This document shows, one piece after another, positions 55,487 to 64,000 of a stretch of DNA of 64,000 bases. Every line of letters begins with the position of its first letter. Position 1 is the first letter of the stretch. The notes beneath the pieces are model-generated. The model saw only the letters and a program-made list of their open reading frames with translations, was not told where the DNA came from and made no database searches. The position numbers were made by a program, and so were the translations under genes. The stretch is from Branchiostoma belcheri (taxonomy: Eukaryota; Chordata; Leptocardii; Amphioxiformes; Branchiostomatidae): the NCBI RefSeq assembly GCF_001625305.1, contig NW_017802503.1:652142-716141 (forward strand), in the 5' to 3' direction.

Positions 55487-55946
55487 TAACATTCTGGTAC
55501 ACATGCGTGTCCATGCCGCCGGTTTGCTGCATGATTGGTTAATTCTGACTGAGAAGAAAAAGGGTTTCTTTTAATTGAATATGCCTAGACAACTTCTCAG
55601 TGTCTAATGATGGTATTTAATTGGATGTGACTCAAAGAGGACACTGTCTCACTCTGTAGCGGTATCTCCAACAAAAGACGCGTGTTTAGCACAGAAAAGG
55701 TTTTAATAGGTTTCTCTAGTCCATTGTCCCATAATCACCTTGATTGATACCTTGTACACAGCAGTGTATTGTTCTGATCCAAATCTATTACACAATTACC
55801 GGCAGATTATCTACGTTAACAGTCTTCATTATCTGTATCTTGATTAACTGCCGCTGCGCCGGACCGGCTGGATTGAATTAGCAGGATTTAACGCGGACCC
55901 ATGCTGGCCTACAAATGTCGTCCTCGTCTCCAGACCCGTCAGCCTA

Positions 55947-56133
55947 GCCTCTACCAGGCACCGCGGATCGCTGGAAAAATAGTAGAAATTGGCCGAAACA
56001 AAGTGATAGTATACCAGAGAAGATCCCGGGCCATAGAAGATCCAATCCGTGGGTCGCAAATTGGATCTTCTATCCCTTTAATTTCGGCCAATTTCTACTA
56101 TTTTTCCAGCGATCCGCGGTGCCTGATAGAGGC
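55947..56133. mobile_element. TA-GCCTCTACCAGGC MITE, 'ACCGCGGATCGC' type
   Basis: Complete copy, TA on both sides; right terminus GCCTGATAGAGGC has one change. Confidence 0.9.
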
Positions 56134-56244
56134 TAGCGCCAGCCGGTTTTTCCGGATATCGCCGTGCTCCAATCGATAATCACTATAAAATTAGCTGACG
56201 GTGTGCTATTCTGATGTTGTCGCTAATCATCCTACACTCCCAAT

Positions 56245-56438
56245 GCTCTCCAAGCAGAGGTTTGTCTAATTTTTGGCGTGTTTTTAGGCTTTTTTTATCG
56301 GGGTTTCCTTTTTGCACTGGAATTTTTTGTTGTTGTGTTGGGTGAAAAAAATTCCAGTGCAAAAAGAAACCCTGATTTAAAAAAAAGCCTAAACTGACGC
56401 CAAAAATATGCCCAAACCCAAACCTTTGCTTGGAGAGT
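56245..56438. mobile_element. CTCCAAGCAGAGG fold-back MITE
   Basis: GCTCTCCAAGCAGAGGTTTG to CAAACCTTTGCTTGGAGAGT, with GCACTGGAATTTTTTG facing AAAAATTCCAGTGC. Confidence 0.9.
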
Positions 56439-56466
56439 ACCAATGACTTTGTAACTGGCTGTGTGT

Positions 56467-56678
56467 TAGTCTCTACCAGACTAATGTGTTAGTCTCTACC
56501 AGACTAACTACGCTGGCTATACATCATACATGTATAGGAGAATATTTGCCGGGGGAGTTCGGCCGCCTTGTAGGTCGGAGGGAAAGAAACTACCTCCCCG
56601 CGGCCGGACTCCCTTGGCCAATTCTACTCTCTTTTTCTTGCTACGATCCGTATTCCCGTAGAAAGGCCTGGTGGAGGC
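56467..56678. mobile_element. MITE, 'CTACGCTGGCTAT' interior type, with 11-bp flanking direct repeat
   Basis: AGTCTCTACCAGACTAA (present twice at the left end) to GAAAGGCCTGGTGGAGGC. GCTGTGTGTTA occurs immediately outside both ends. Interior GTTCGGCCGCCTTG and CGCGGCCGGACTCCC. Confidence 0.8.
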
Positions 56679-56855
56679 TAGCTGTGTGTTACTAGCGGTG
56701 TGTAGTGTGTTTGTACAGATGCAGTTAGCTTTTACACGTGAAGTATCGGGTGCTTGTGAATGATGATCGGTCTCCGCCCAGACTTGTCTCACGGTGATTG
56801 GAAACAACAGTGTCGTTTCTTTTTCCCCGTGTGAAAACTGGGCCAGCACTTAGTA

Positions 56856-57056
56856 GCCTCTACCAGGCTTCGGGAGGTGGCTGTGAAGAGCAGAAATCGG
56901 CCAAATAGAGAGATAACATGCCAGGGGAGTTGGTCCGGTAGAGAGTACAGTTTGCGACAATGTATACTCTCTAGCGGACCAACTCCCCTGGCATGTTATC
57001 TCTCTATTTGACCGATTTCTACTCTTTCCAGCCGCCTCCCGAAGCCTGGTAGAGGC
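56856..57056. mobile_element. TA-GCCTCTACCAGGC MITE, 'CTTCGGGAG' type
   Basis: Complete copy with near-perfect arms: GATAACATGCCAGGGGAGTT faces AACTCCCCTGGCATGTTATC. Confidence 0.92.
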
Positions 57057-57696
57057 TACTAGCACTTCTGGAAGCCTGTGGGAGAAGTCTGTAAAGACAC
57101 GCAAGGGAGTTTTCTAGACGCGGTAGGTCCTGCCGCAACGATTAAAATCGCTGCAGATAGAAGAAGACGGGCTGTGTTTGTATTTACACACTTCATTCAC
57201 ACAGACAAGATGGGCGAGCTTGTAACAGGGGCAACAACAAGAACTTACGCTGTCAGCTGCACTATTCAAGAAAGAAATGGCTCGAGAAGTACACGTTTAA
57301 TTTCGATCAAATACGTCTCCTTATACTATTCTATTACTCTCCAAGCAGAGGTTGATGGGGGGGGGGGTTGTTACCTTCTTTGAATCTATGGCCCATTTTT
57401 TTGTCGCTACGCTCTCTGGCCAATTTGATACTGTCTTTTTATATTACATATTTTTCATGTTGCCATTGACGACTCGCCACCCATCCTCCGCCGTGTCATG
57501 TGGCAAAGCCACCCCTGTCCCACCCACGGGCAGAACGTGTTGTCTCCCGCTGGTCCTCCCGTGTCGTCCCCTGCTGGTCCTCCCGACCTTGTGTGTTGTT
57601 GTAGTCCATGATTACACCCTGTGGTGACAAGTCTTCTGTTGTTGTGGGAACGACCGAAAACGAACCCGGCCTCGCGCGTAATACGATATTTAGTTA

Positions 57697-57942
57697 GCCT
57701 CTACCAGGCTTCGGGAGGCGGTTGGAAAGAGTAGAAATGACTTTGACGTTGGCTTTATTGGGATCCACATTTAGCTTACAAACACTGCAGCTATTCTTCC
57801 TGTGGTCCTTCAAATATCGGCCAAACAGAGACTGAGAGAGATAACATGCCAGGGGAGTTGGTCCGCTAGAAAGTACAGTTTGCCACACTGTATTTGGCCG
57901 ATTTCTACTCTTTCCAGCCGCCACCCGAAGCCTGGTAGAGGC
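57697..57942. mobile_element. TA-GCCTCTACCAGGC MITE, 'CTTCGGGAG' type, with internal insert
   Basis: About 80 bp (GACTTTGACGTTGGCTTTAT..) interrupts the left arm after GAGTAGAAAT. The right arm is shortened. Confidence 0.85.
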
Positions 57943-58782
57943 TAATATTTCGTCTCCTCCCGGTAATTTACACTTTAGGACGTCCAAAAGGTCGGCTTGG
58001 GGGGACGGGACGGCTCATTTGAAACAAATGTGAAGCATTTTATTGCTGGAATCCAGTCCAGAAGCTATGCAGTTGTCCCAACCTTCGTTCCCAACCCTTT
58101 GATACACTTTTACAGCGCCAGAACCTAATAGTAATCAACCTTCACTGATGAAAGAAGGAAATAAGCAACGTTTCTAGATCGCGTTTTCTTTCATTACCGT
58201 ACCCTCATATTTTGATGCTAATAAAGAAGGTCTAGAAGAATTTAAATCCAATGCCGTTGAGCATTCCTCCGTGCACAGTTTACAAACGCAGACCTCGGCT
58301 AGGATTTCAACCGGGAATACTCAGGAATGTGCCCACGCTCCGACATTGACCTTGCTCCTGGCCTTACCGACTGGGGGCACGGCAAAGCTAGTTAAACTTG
58401 ACTCTGACACCCGAAACGTGGTCCTAAACGGGGGCCAAACATATCTGGAAACAATCTCGTCAAGAAATTATTCTCGCTGTGCTCCAAGTCGAAAATGGAG
58501 GGATTTTCCGACTTAGTTTAATCTTATTTGGTCGTTACCGCTTGGTGGTCCCTTGATTTAGGTCACCTTTTCAACTCGGTGAGTTTGCCCTGAACTTGAC
58601 TCATGATTTACTTGAGTCTGTGTCAGTATTTAGTCCTGGACACGTTCCACATGGCTAGTTGGCTGACACGGTGTGCCAATGCCAGCGACAAGGCCACGGG
58701 TACGTCCGTACAGTGTGGCCTGACTGTGACCCTAGCAGATCGCCGTTTCAGGGCCTTTCAGGTTTTAGTCTTCGCTCGCTTA

Positions 58783-58977
58783 TTCTCCAAGCAGAGGTTT
58801 GAGTTTTGGGTTATTTCCAAATGGCGTGTTTTTAGGCTTTTTTATTGGGGTTTCTTTTTGCACTGGAATTTTTTTGGGGGTTGGGTTAAAAAATTCCAGT
58901 GAAAAAAGGAAAACCCAATAAAAAAGCCTAAAAAACGCCAAAAATAACCCCAAACCCAAACCTCTGCTTGGAGAGTA
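58783..58977. mobile_element. CTCCAAGCAGAGG fold-back MITE, complete
   Basis: TTCTCCAAGCAGAGGTTTGA to CAAACCTCTGCTTGGAGAGT, with TGCACTGGAATTTTTTTGGG at the centre. Flanked on both sides by a diverged 40-bp direct repeat (GGCCTGACTGTGACCCTAGC). Confidence 0.92.
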
Positions 58978-59656
58978 ACAGGAGGTGGCCTGACTGTGAC
59001 CCTAGCAGATCGCTGTTTCAGGAGGATAAATCTTAGCCTGGGACCATCCTGTTTAGTCTTCGTTTACTCCCATACTCGCTTACCCTGCCAAACAGGGCAG
59101 CGGCCTTATTAAAAAGCGTACCAAAAGCCAAACAAGGCTATATTCTAGGCTATATTTTGATATGATGATGATTTTGATATAAATCTGCCCAACTGTTATC
59201 TATGCCATTACTGGTATCTATTCATACGGCACTGAGGATTCAAGGATGAAAACCATCTCTCAGAAAATTGGGCAGGAAATTTTTCAATACGAGGGGGGGG
59301 GGGTCAATTGACTTTTAGTTTTACATAGAATCTGATAGATCATCGTGATGTATGTTAGACATCCATGTAATGAGAATGAGATAGCATTTTCGTCACTTGT
59401 GTTGTGTAGATCATTTACAGTATGTAGAGTTTAATAGAGTTCTTTATTGCACGTTCATGAACGAGGGCTAATTGCAAACAGACATTGACAATAACACTGA
59501 GTACAGAATGTAGTGATATAAAACTATATGCTTTGAAACTTCAGAATAGCCATTAGCGGTGGGCCCAAGGGTGAAGTATATTCCTGGTTGTATGCAGTTG
59601 AAAGGTTTAGCAATTTTCGCAATGTTCAGGCGAAATTTGGCCGTGTTGGGGGGGGG

Positions 59657-59676
59657 NNNNNNNNNNNNNNNNNNNN
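59657..59676. other. Assembly gap (20 N)
   Basis: Run of 20 N after a poly-G tract. Confidence 0.99.
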
Positions 59677-59995
59677 GGTAATTTATCATCCCCCTGACAG
59701 GTTCTCCATATAGGCGGACACATGTCCCAGCGGGAACGGACTTTCTCCGTGACAAATATGTCAGATTTGTTTTTAATGATTCTTCTACGGGATGACCTTT
59801 CTCAGGATAGGTAAAAAAAGATACTAGTGCCCTCTTGCAAATTTGGTTATCGAAAGATCTCGAAAGATCAAAAGGTCTTGCCTGTCAAGTTTTATGATTG
59901 GGCACCGTGAGAATTCGGCTGGAGGTAACTTACAGTTGCGCAAATGTGTATGTGTATGATTTTGGGACTTATATTTTTACATACAGTTTTATATA

Positions 59996-60110
59996 TGAAT
60001 GAATGAATGAATGAATGAATGAATGAATGAATGAATGAATGAATGAATGAATGAATGAATGAATGAATGAATGAATGAATGAATGAATGAATGAATGAAT
60101 GAATGAATGA
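59996..60110. repeat. (GAAT)n microsatellite
   Basis: About 28 copies of GAAT. The minus-strand FIHS-repeat translation is an artefact. Confidence 0.98.
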
Positions 60111-60485
60111 TCTTTATTGTACAAAAATGTATAGTGACTCCTGTCATTGGGTCAATAAAATCTAGATTATTTCCTATAACGTCTAAAACATGGACAGAGC
60201 CTTTATTTTTTACAACTTCCTCGTCCATTTGCATCTGTGCAACACTATCAGTATCCACGTACTTACGTATTTACGTATGTTAATCCTGTGGTCAGGAAAT
60301 GCTTTGAGAGATAACATTAGTCTGAGGTTAGCTTTGACGTATTACCCCCTGACTGGTAAAACAACTTTGTGACCCCGCAGAATTTATGCCATCTCTCAGC
60401 GCTACTCTGGTGGTCTCCCTCTAAATCTTTTAGTATAAACCTTTACGGAATGGCGCCCTGTCTTCCCTCCCCTCCCCTGATATTA

Positions 60486-60687
60486 GCCTCTACCATGCTT
60501 CGGGAGCGGCTGGAAAGAGTAGAATTATTGGTCAAATAGAGAGATAATATGCCGGGGGAGTTGGTCCGCCAGAAAATTCATTTTGCCTCTAAATGTACTC
60601 TCTAGCGGACCAACTCTCTTGGCATGTTATCTCTCTATTTGGCCAATTTCTACTCTTTCCAGCCTCCTCCCGAAGCCTGGTAGAGGC
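60486..60687. mobile_element. TA-GCCTCTACCAGGC MITE, 'CTTCGGGAG' type
   Basis: Complete copy (left terminus GCCTCTACCATGC with one change), TA on both sides. Confidence 0.9.
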
Positions 60688-60886
60688 TAACAAAATTTAG
60701 CTGTCTCGTTACTGAAAAGGATGTCTGAGATCCTTGTCGACGTTTGTTTTTGTCACAGCTTGAAAATCTTACGTACGTCATCAATATCGTATGACGAAGA
60801 ATGTTACCGTGCCGTACACGTTACCTACACAAGTTCTGAATGACTCGTTTATCAATGACAAGGTGGAAAAATTGCAGCCTCTACCA

Positions 60887-61013
60887 GGCTTCGGGAGGAG
60901 GCTTAAAAGTCTTCGGGAGGAGGCTTTAATAAAAGGGTAGAAATTGGCCAAATAGAGATAACACTTGGCTAATTTCTACCCTTCCCAGCCTCCTCCCGAC
61001 GCCTGGTAGAGGC
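60887..61013. mobile_element. GCCTCTACCAGGC MITE, short, inside a larger palindrome
   Basis: GCCTCTACCAGGCTTCGGGA to GACGCCTGGTAGAGGC. The flanks GACAAGGTGGAAAAATTG and CAATTTTTTCACCTTGTC extend the inverted repeat beyond the normal terminus. Confidence 0.8.
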
Positions 61014-61421
61014 TACAATTTTTTCACCTTGTCCGTCGGCCTTCATCACGGATTTGACCCACTTTTCTGACTAAGACACACAGCTCTGTAAACAAGGTCT
61101 GTATAAAGTTGAAGCGGCCTTGTGCGTCCTCGCACGGTGATGATGAGTTGTGTTTAGACAGCCTGGTGTGAGAATAACGAAGACAGTACTGGGTATTGTC
61201 AAGGTTCCGTGCTGTTGGCGTGCAGACGTATATCTTCAGTGTCCCTTACTTTGATCTCCAATGTCTTTGATGTTTGAGACGATACAGGTAAGGAGTGTAG
61301 ACGAACTTGCAATGTCTTCTCAAGCGTCATAAAGCTTAATTCCTTAATTGTATCCCAATGAAAAATTACGTTGAGCACTGAAACAATAGAGGTTATTTTG
61401 GTACACCTTCCCATGAAAGTT

Positions 61422-62100
61422 TCATGATATAGTATAGTATGTCTTGTAAAATTTCACAGAAGCGTGCATCAAAATCAGAACTGATTTTATGTCGCGGTAG
61501 CTTGGCCTGTGAGAAATTACCTGTTCGACTAGCTTTTCTAGCTTCCATATAGCCTGAAATCTCACAAAACTTGCCAAAAAGTCACAAAACAATGCTTTAT
61601 CGCACGTACATCCTTCAGACATCTTTTCTTGTGAACACCCTCGCTTCAACACAAATGTTTTTCTGTCGGCATACTTACTTACTAACTTGGGCCCTTGGCC
61701 CAGTGCGCGGAGCATAGGCCACCAATGATCCTCTTCCATCCAGCTCGTTTCTTGGCTTCCCTTTGGACATCCTCCCAGCGCATGCCGACATAAGGGATCC
61801 TCAAAACACTAGGAGGAATATCAAGGAGCAAACCTAGTACTTGACATCCCGAGGCATGTAGACAGAAGGCATTGCCAATGTAAACCACAGCATGGTGTCA
61901 CAAATTGACAAAACAACGCTTTATCTTACCTACATCCTTCAGATATATTTTCTTGTGAGCACCCTGGCTTTGACACAACTCTTTTACTGTGGCGTAAGGG
62001 AACTTCCAAAACACTAGGAGGAATATCAAGAGGCAAACCTAGTACTTGACATCCCGAGGCACGTAGACAGAAGGCATTGCCAACGTAAACCACAGTCTAG
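61422..62100 (-). mobile_element. Degraded LINE C-terminal fragment with a tandem duplication (minus strand)
   Basis: On the minus strand 61682-61888 reads RWEDVQREAKKRAGWKRIIG, then GLCSAHWAKG and a stop, resembling the last residues of a non-LTR retrotransposon reverse transcriptase. The blocks CATCCTTCAGACATCTTTTC and ACCTAGTACTTGACATCCCG each occur twice (61609/61930 and 61836/62037), so about 320 bp has been duplicated. Confidence 0.6.
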
Positions 62101-62345
62101 TGTTTGTGTTTCCCATTTGTTCTTCGTTAGGGGATAAACTTGAACCTCTAAAGCGTAAGAACATTATCGAGGCTGTCCGTTGCGGTTAGAGACCTGCACT
62201 TGAACTTCCCTAGCCTTTAAAGTGCACCGAGCTCTTAATCTGAAGCCAGACATCTTTCTTAAGTAGTCTAAAGAAAGGCGAAGTAAACTACAAAGAAATG
62301 ACACAGCTGTTGTTGCCACAGAGGCTCATGTACTTGACCGAAGGT

Positions 62346-62700
62346 ACCAGTGTTCTAGCCAGGATTTTTTCATAGCATAGGGGTCAGGTGCAGAAGAGTA
62401 ACTTTCGTGGCGCACATCGCGCACTGAGCCGAAATATTTTGAAACTCATAACCCCCTGAGACACTTTTTCTTGTTTAATGAGGAACAGATTTTGGTTTTC
62501 CCATTGCTATAGCTTCAATCTAAAGTTATTCATTCTAAAGTTATATTTTCATTTTTTGGCAAGATTTATGAAGGTTCTCCCTCCCAAAACACCCCTATGC
62601 TGGTTGAAAGACAGCATAGGGGTCAAATTATAGCATAGGGGGTCAAAATCATAGCATAGGGGGCCCCTATGCTAAAAAAAGGCCTGGCTAGAATACTGGG
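62346..62700. mobile_element. CCAGTGTTCTAGCCAGG fold-back element
   Basis: CCAGTGTTCTAGCCAGGATT at the left mirrors CCTGGCTAGAATACTGG at the right. The right part has AGCATAGGGG motifs, with one in reverse (CCCCTATGCT) next to the terminus. Confidence 0.75.
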
Positions 62701-62935
62701 TACCATTGTGGTAAAATGTACGCTGACGTCTCGAGGATATGTTGAGGTTAGGCACGTGTCGTCTTACGTGAGAGAATTCTGTAGTTTCCTCTCAGATGGA
62801 AATACGACATTCATCGGAGACGAATAGAAGACATGAGGTCGCCAGAAACGTCTCTCTTGGCCTTCAGACATCTCCACATCAGGGGAACAGTGCGAGGTTT
62901 TCCTGCAGTGTCCCTGACAGAGTCAAGACCACTTC

Positions 62936-63200
62936 TGTATCGGTATCAGTATAGCCGGTATGACCGCCCTTGACTTCGGCGTAATACACCGGCTTCGCAG
63001 GCACGCGGCGTGGCGGCAGCTAGCTATATCACACCGAACGGCTTGTTACACTCAATCTTTGCACATCTAATTACCGGAGTTGTTGAAACCTTTCTAGTCA
63101 TGATGCCCCAACTGTGCCTGGTGGCAACGAATTCCACTCTGTGATAGTTCTTGGGAAATGCGAGTTTTTGAACACCTCAATTCTTGGTTGATAACTGATG
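62936..63200 (-). mobile_element. LINE 3' end (minus strand)
   Basis: Reverse complement carries CCAAGAACTATCACAGAGTG (PRTITEW-type motif) and TATCAACCAAGAATTGAGGT, then a tail with CGGTCATACCGGCTATAC. It is the minus-strand relative of 39070-39455, with one tail unit. Confidence 0.7.
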
Positions 63201-63368
63201 TTTGAAGGCATGACTGATTCTTGTTCTTTTTTTGGGCTGGGCTCTTATCGTAGCGGCACTTCAGCGTCGTTGGAGGATCCGCACGTGCGGAGAGCCACAG
63301 ACGCACCTAATCTCCAGGCAGATCCCTTTCGGTGGCGAGACAGTATCCATTAGCTAGAGGAGTTTGTA

Positions 63369-63471
63369 TAGCCTGGGTGCCAACCCCATAGCACACTGGA
63401 CACAAAATATCTCAGTGAGGCTCACTGAGATACTTTGTGTCTAGTGTGCTTTGGGTCTGGCATCCAGGCTA
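63369..63471. mobile_element. Palindromic MITE with 8-bp target duplication
   Basis: TAGCCTGGGTGCCAAC..CACACTGGACACAAA faces TTTGTGTCTAGTGTGC..CATCCAGGCTA. AGTTTGTA lies directly outside both ends (63361-63368 and 63472-63479). Second copy at 29555. Confidence 0.88.
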
Positions 63472-64000
63472 AGTTTGTACGGCCACCGGTGGCTAATGGA
63501 CACTCCTCTGGCCAATGGATAAGTAGTTTGCGTTGCCACCGTATGATCTGCTTGGAGATTAGGCGCACCTGCAACGCGCCAGAAGTTATCAAACAGGAAG
63601 TCCAGGATCGTTCTCAGGAATGTCTGAGGACCCTGAGCGAGTCGTGAGCCGAATTCTCTCGTGATTTGCCGGCAGAATGTTGATACGTACGCGGCCATAC
63701 GTGTGCGCCTGCTGCGTTCTTCTACAAGGTCATTACCATAAGGAGAGCCTTCAGTTTTGTCCTGCATTTCGTGACACCAAAGGAAGTAGAACAGCCAGTG
63801 AAAAATACAGTTTTAACTCTTAATCTTTGTGGGACTGTCAACGTTAAGATGTTTGTCAAAGGGGCCACGCCCAAGGGAACATGACGAAGGCAACCTACTA
63901 GATTCCACGTTCGTTAGAACCGGTTATATGAATATTGGCTGAAATCGGTTTCTGCAACATAGGTTTGGAATTGTGTTCATAGGTAATAGTCAACAGACGG

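Noticed and set aside
59989-60258. FIHS-repeat frame on the minus strand
   Set aside because: (GAAT)n microsatellite.

Overview
The window looks like a piece of an invertebrate-chordate nuclear genome, most likely amphioxus (Branchiostoma). This is inferred from intron-rich genes of vertebrate type (nischarin, NOL9), a TRIM-NHL gene, a death-effector-domain protein with an unusual partner domain, and a very dense load of short fold-back transposons. No bacterial operon, CRISPR array, or intact rRNA or tRNA gene is visible. Two 20-N assembly gaps and one isolated N are present.

Gene-bearing part (1-34.5 kb). 371-3203 (+): the C-terminal part of nischarin. 4822-8922 (-): a four-exon secretory-pathway protein of about 967 aa with several thioredoxin-like units, only one of which keeps a CxxC. 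10886-26749 (+): a complete 14-exon NOL9 (polynucleotide 5'-kinase of ribosomal RNA processing). The modelled exons join in phase to give 718 aa with Walker A, the LECDIGQTEFTP block and the C-terminal block. The last NOL9 intron (6.9 kb) holds a complete antisense two-exon TRIM-NHL gene (22277-25233, 738 codons). 32374-34405 (+): a two-exon gene joining a death effector domain to nine TPRs arranged as three 121-aa super-repeats. It ends at an in-frame TAG that is followed by a further open, helix-like tail. This DED-TPR protein is the best candidate for an unusual, probably immune or apoptotic, component.

Accessory part (34.5-64 kb). One likely coding exon is seen, a signal-peptide first exon at 52697-52754 (+), whose gene would continue beyond the window. 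The rest is a mosaic of fold-back elements. One group shares the terminus GCCTCTACCAGGC next to TA but carries at least three different interiors. Another begins CTCCAAGCAGAGG. Others are hAT-like. There are also LINE 3' ends, minisatellites, and long simple repeats such as (CA)n, (CTCTA)n, (ATTG)n and (GAAT)n. Several of the same families sit in introns and 3' flanks of the left-hand genes.

No joint pathway is evident. Nischarin (signalling/endosome), NOL9 (nucleolus) and the thioredoxin-like protein (secretory pathway) look like housekeeping neighbours. TRIM-NHL and DED-TPR belong to classes that are expanded and domain-shuffled in amphioxus. All exon models come from reading splice signals, phase and family conservation by eye; none was tested by transcript or database search.
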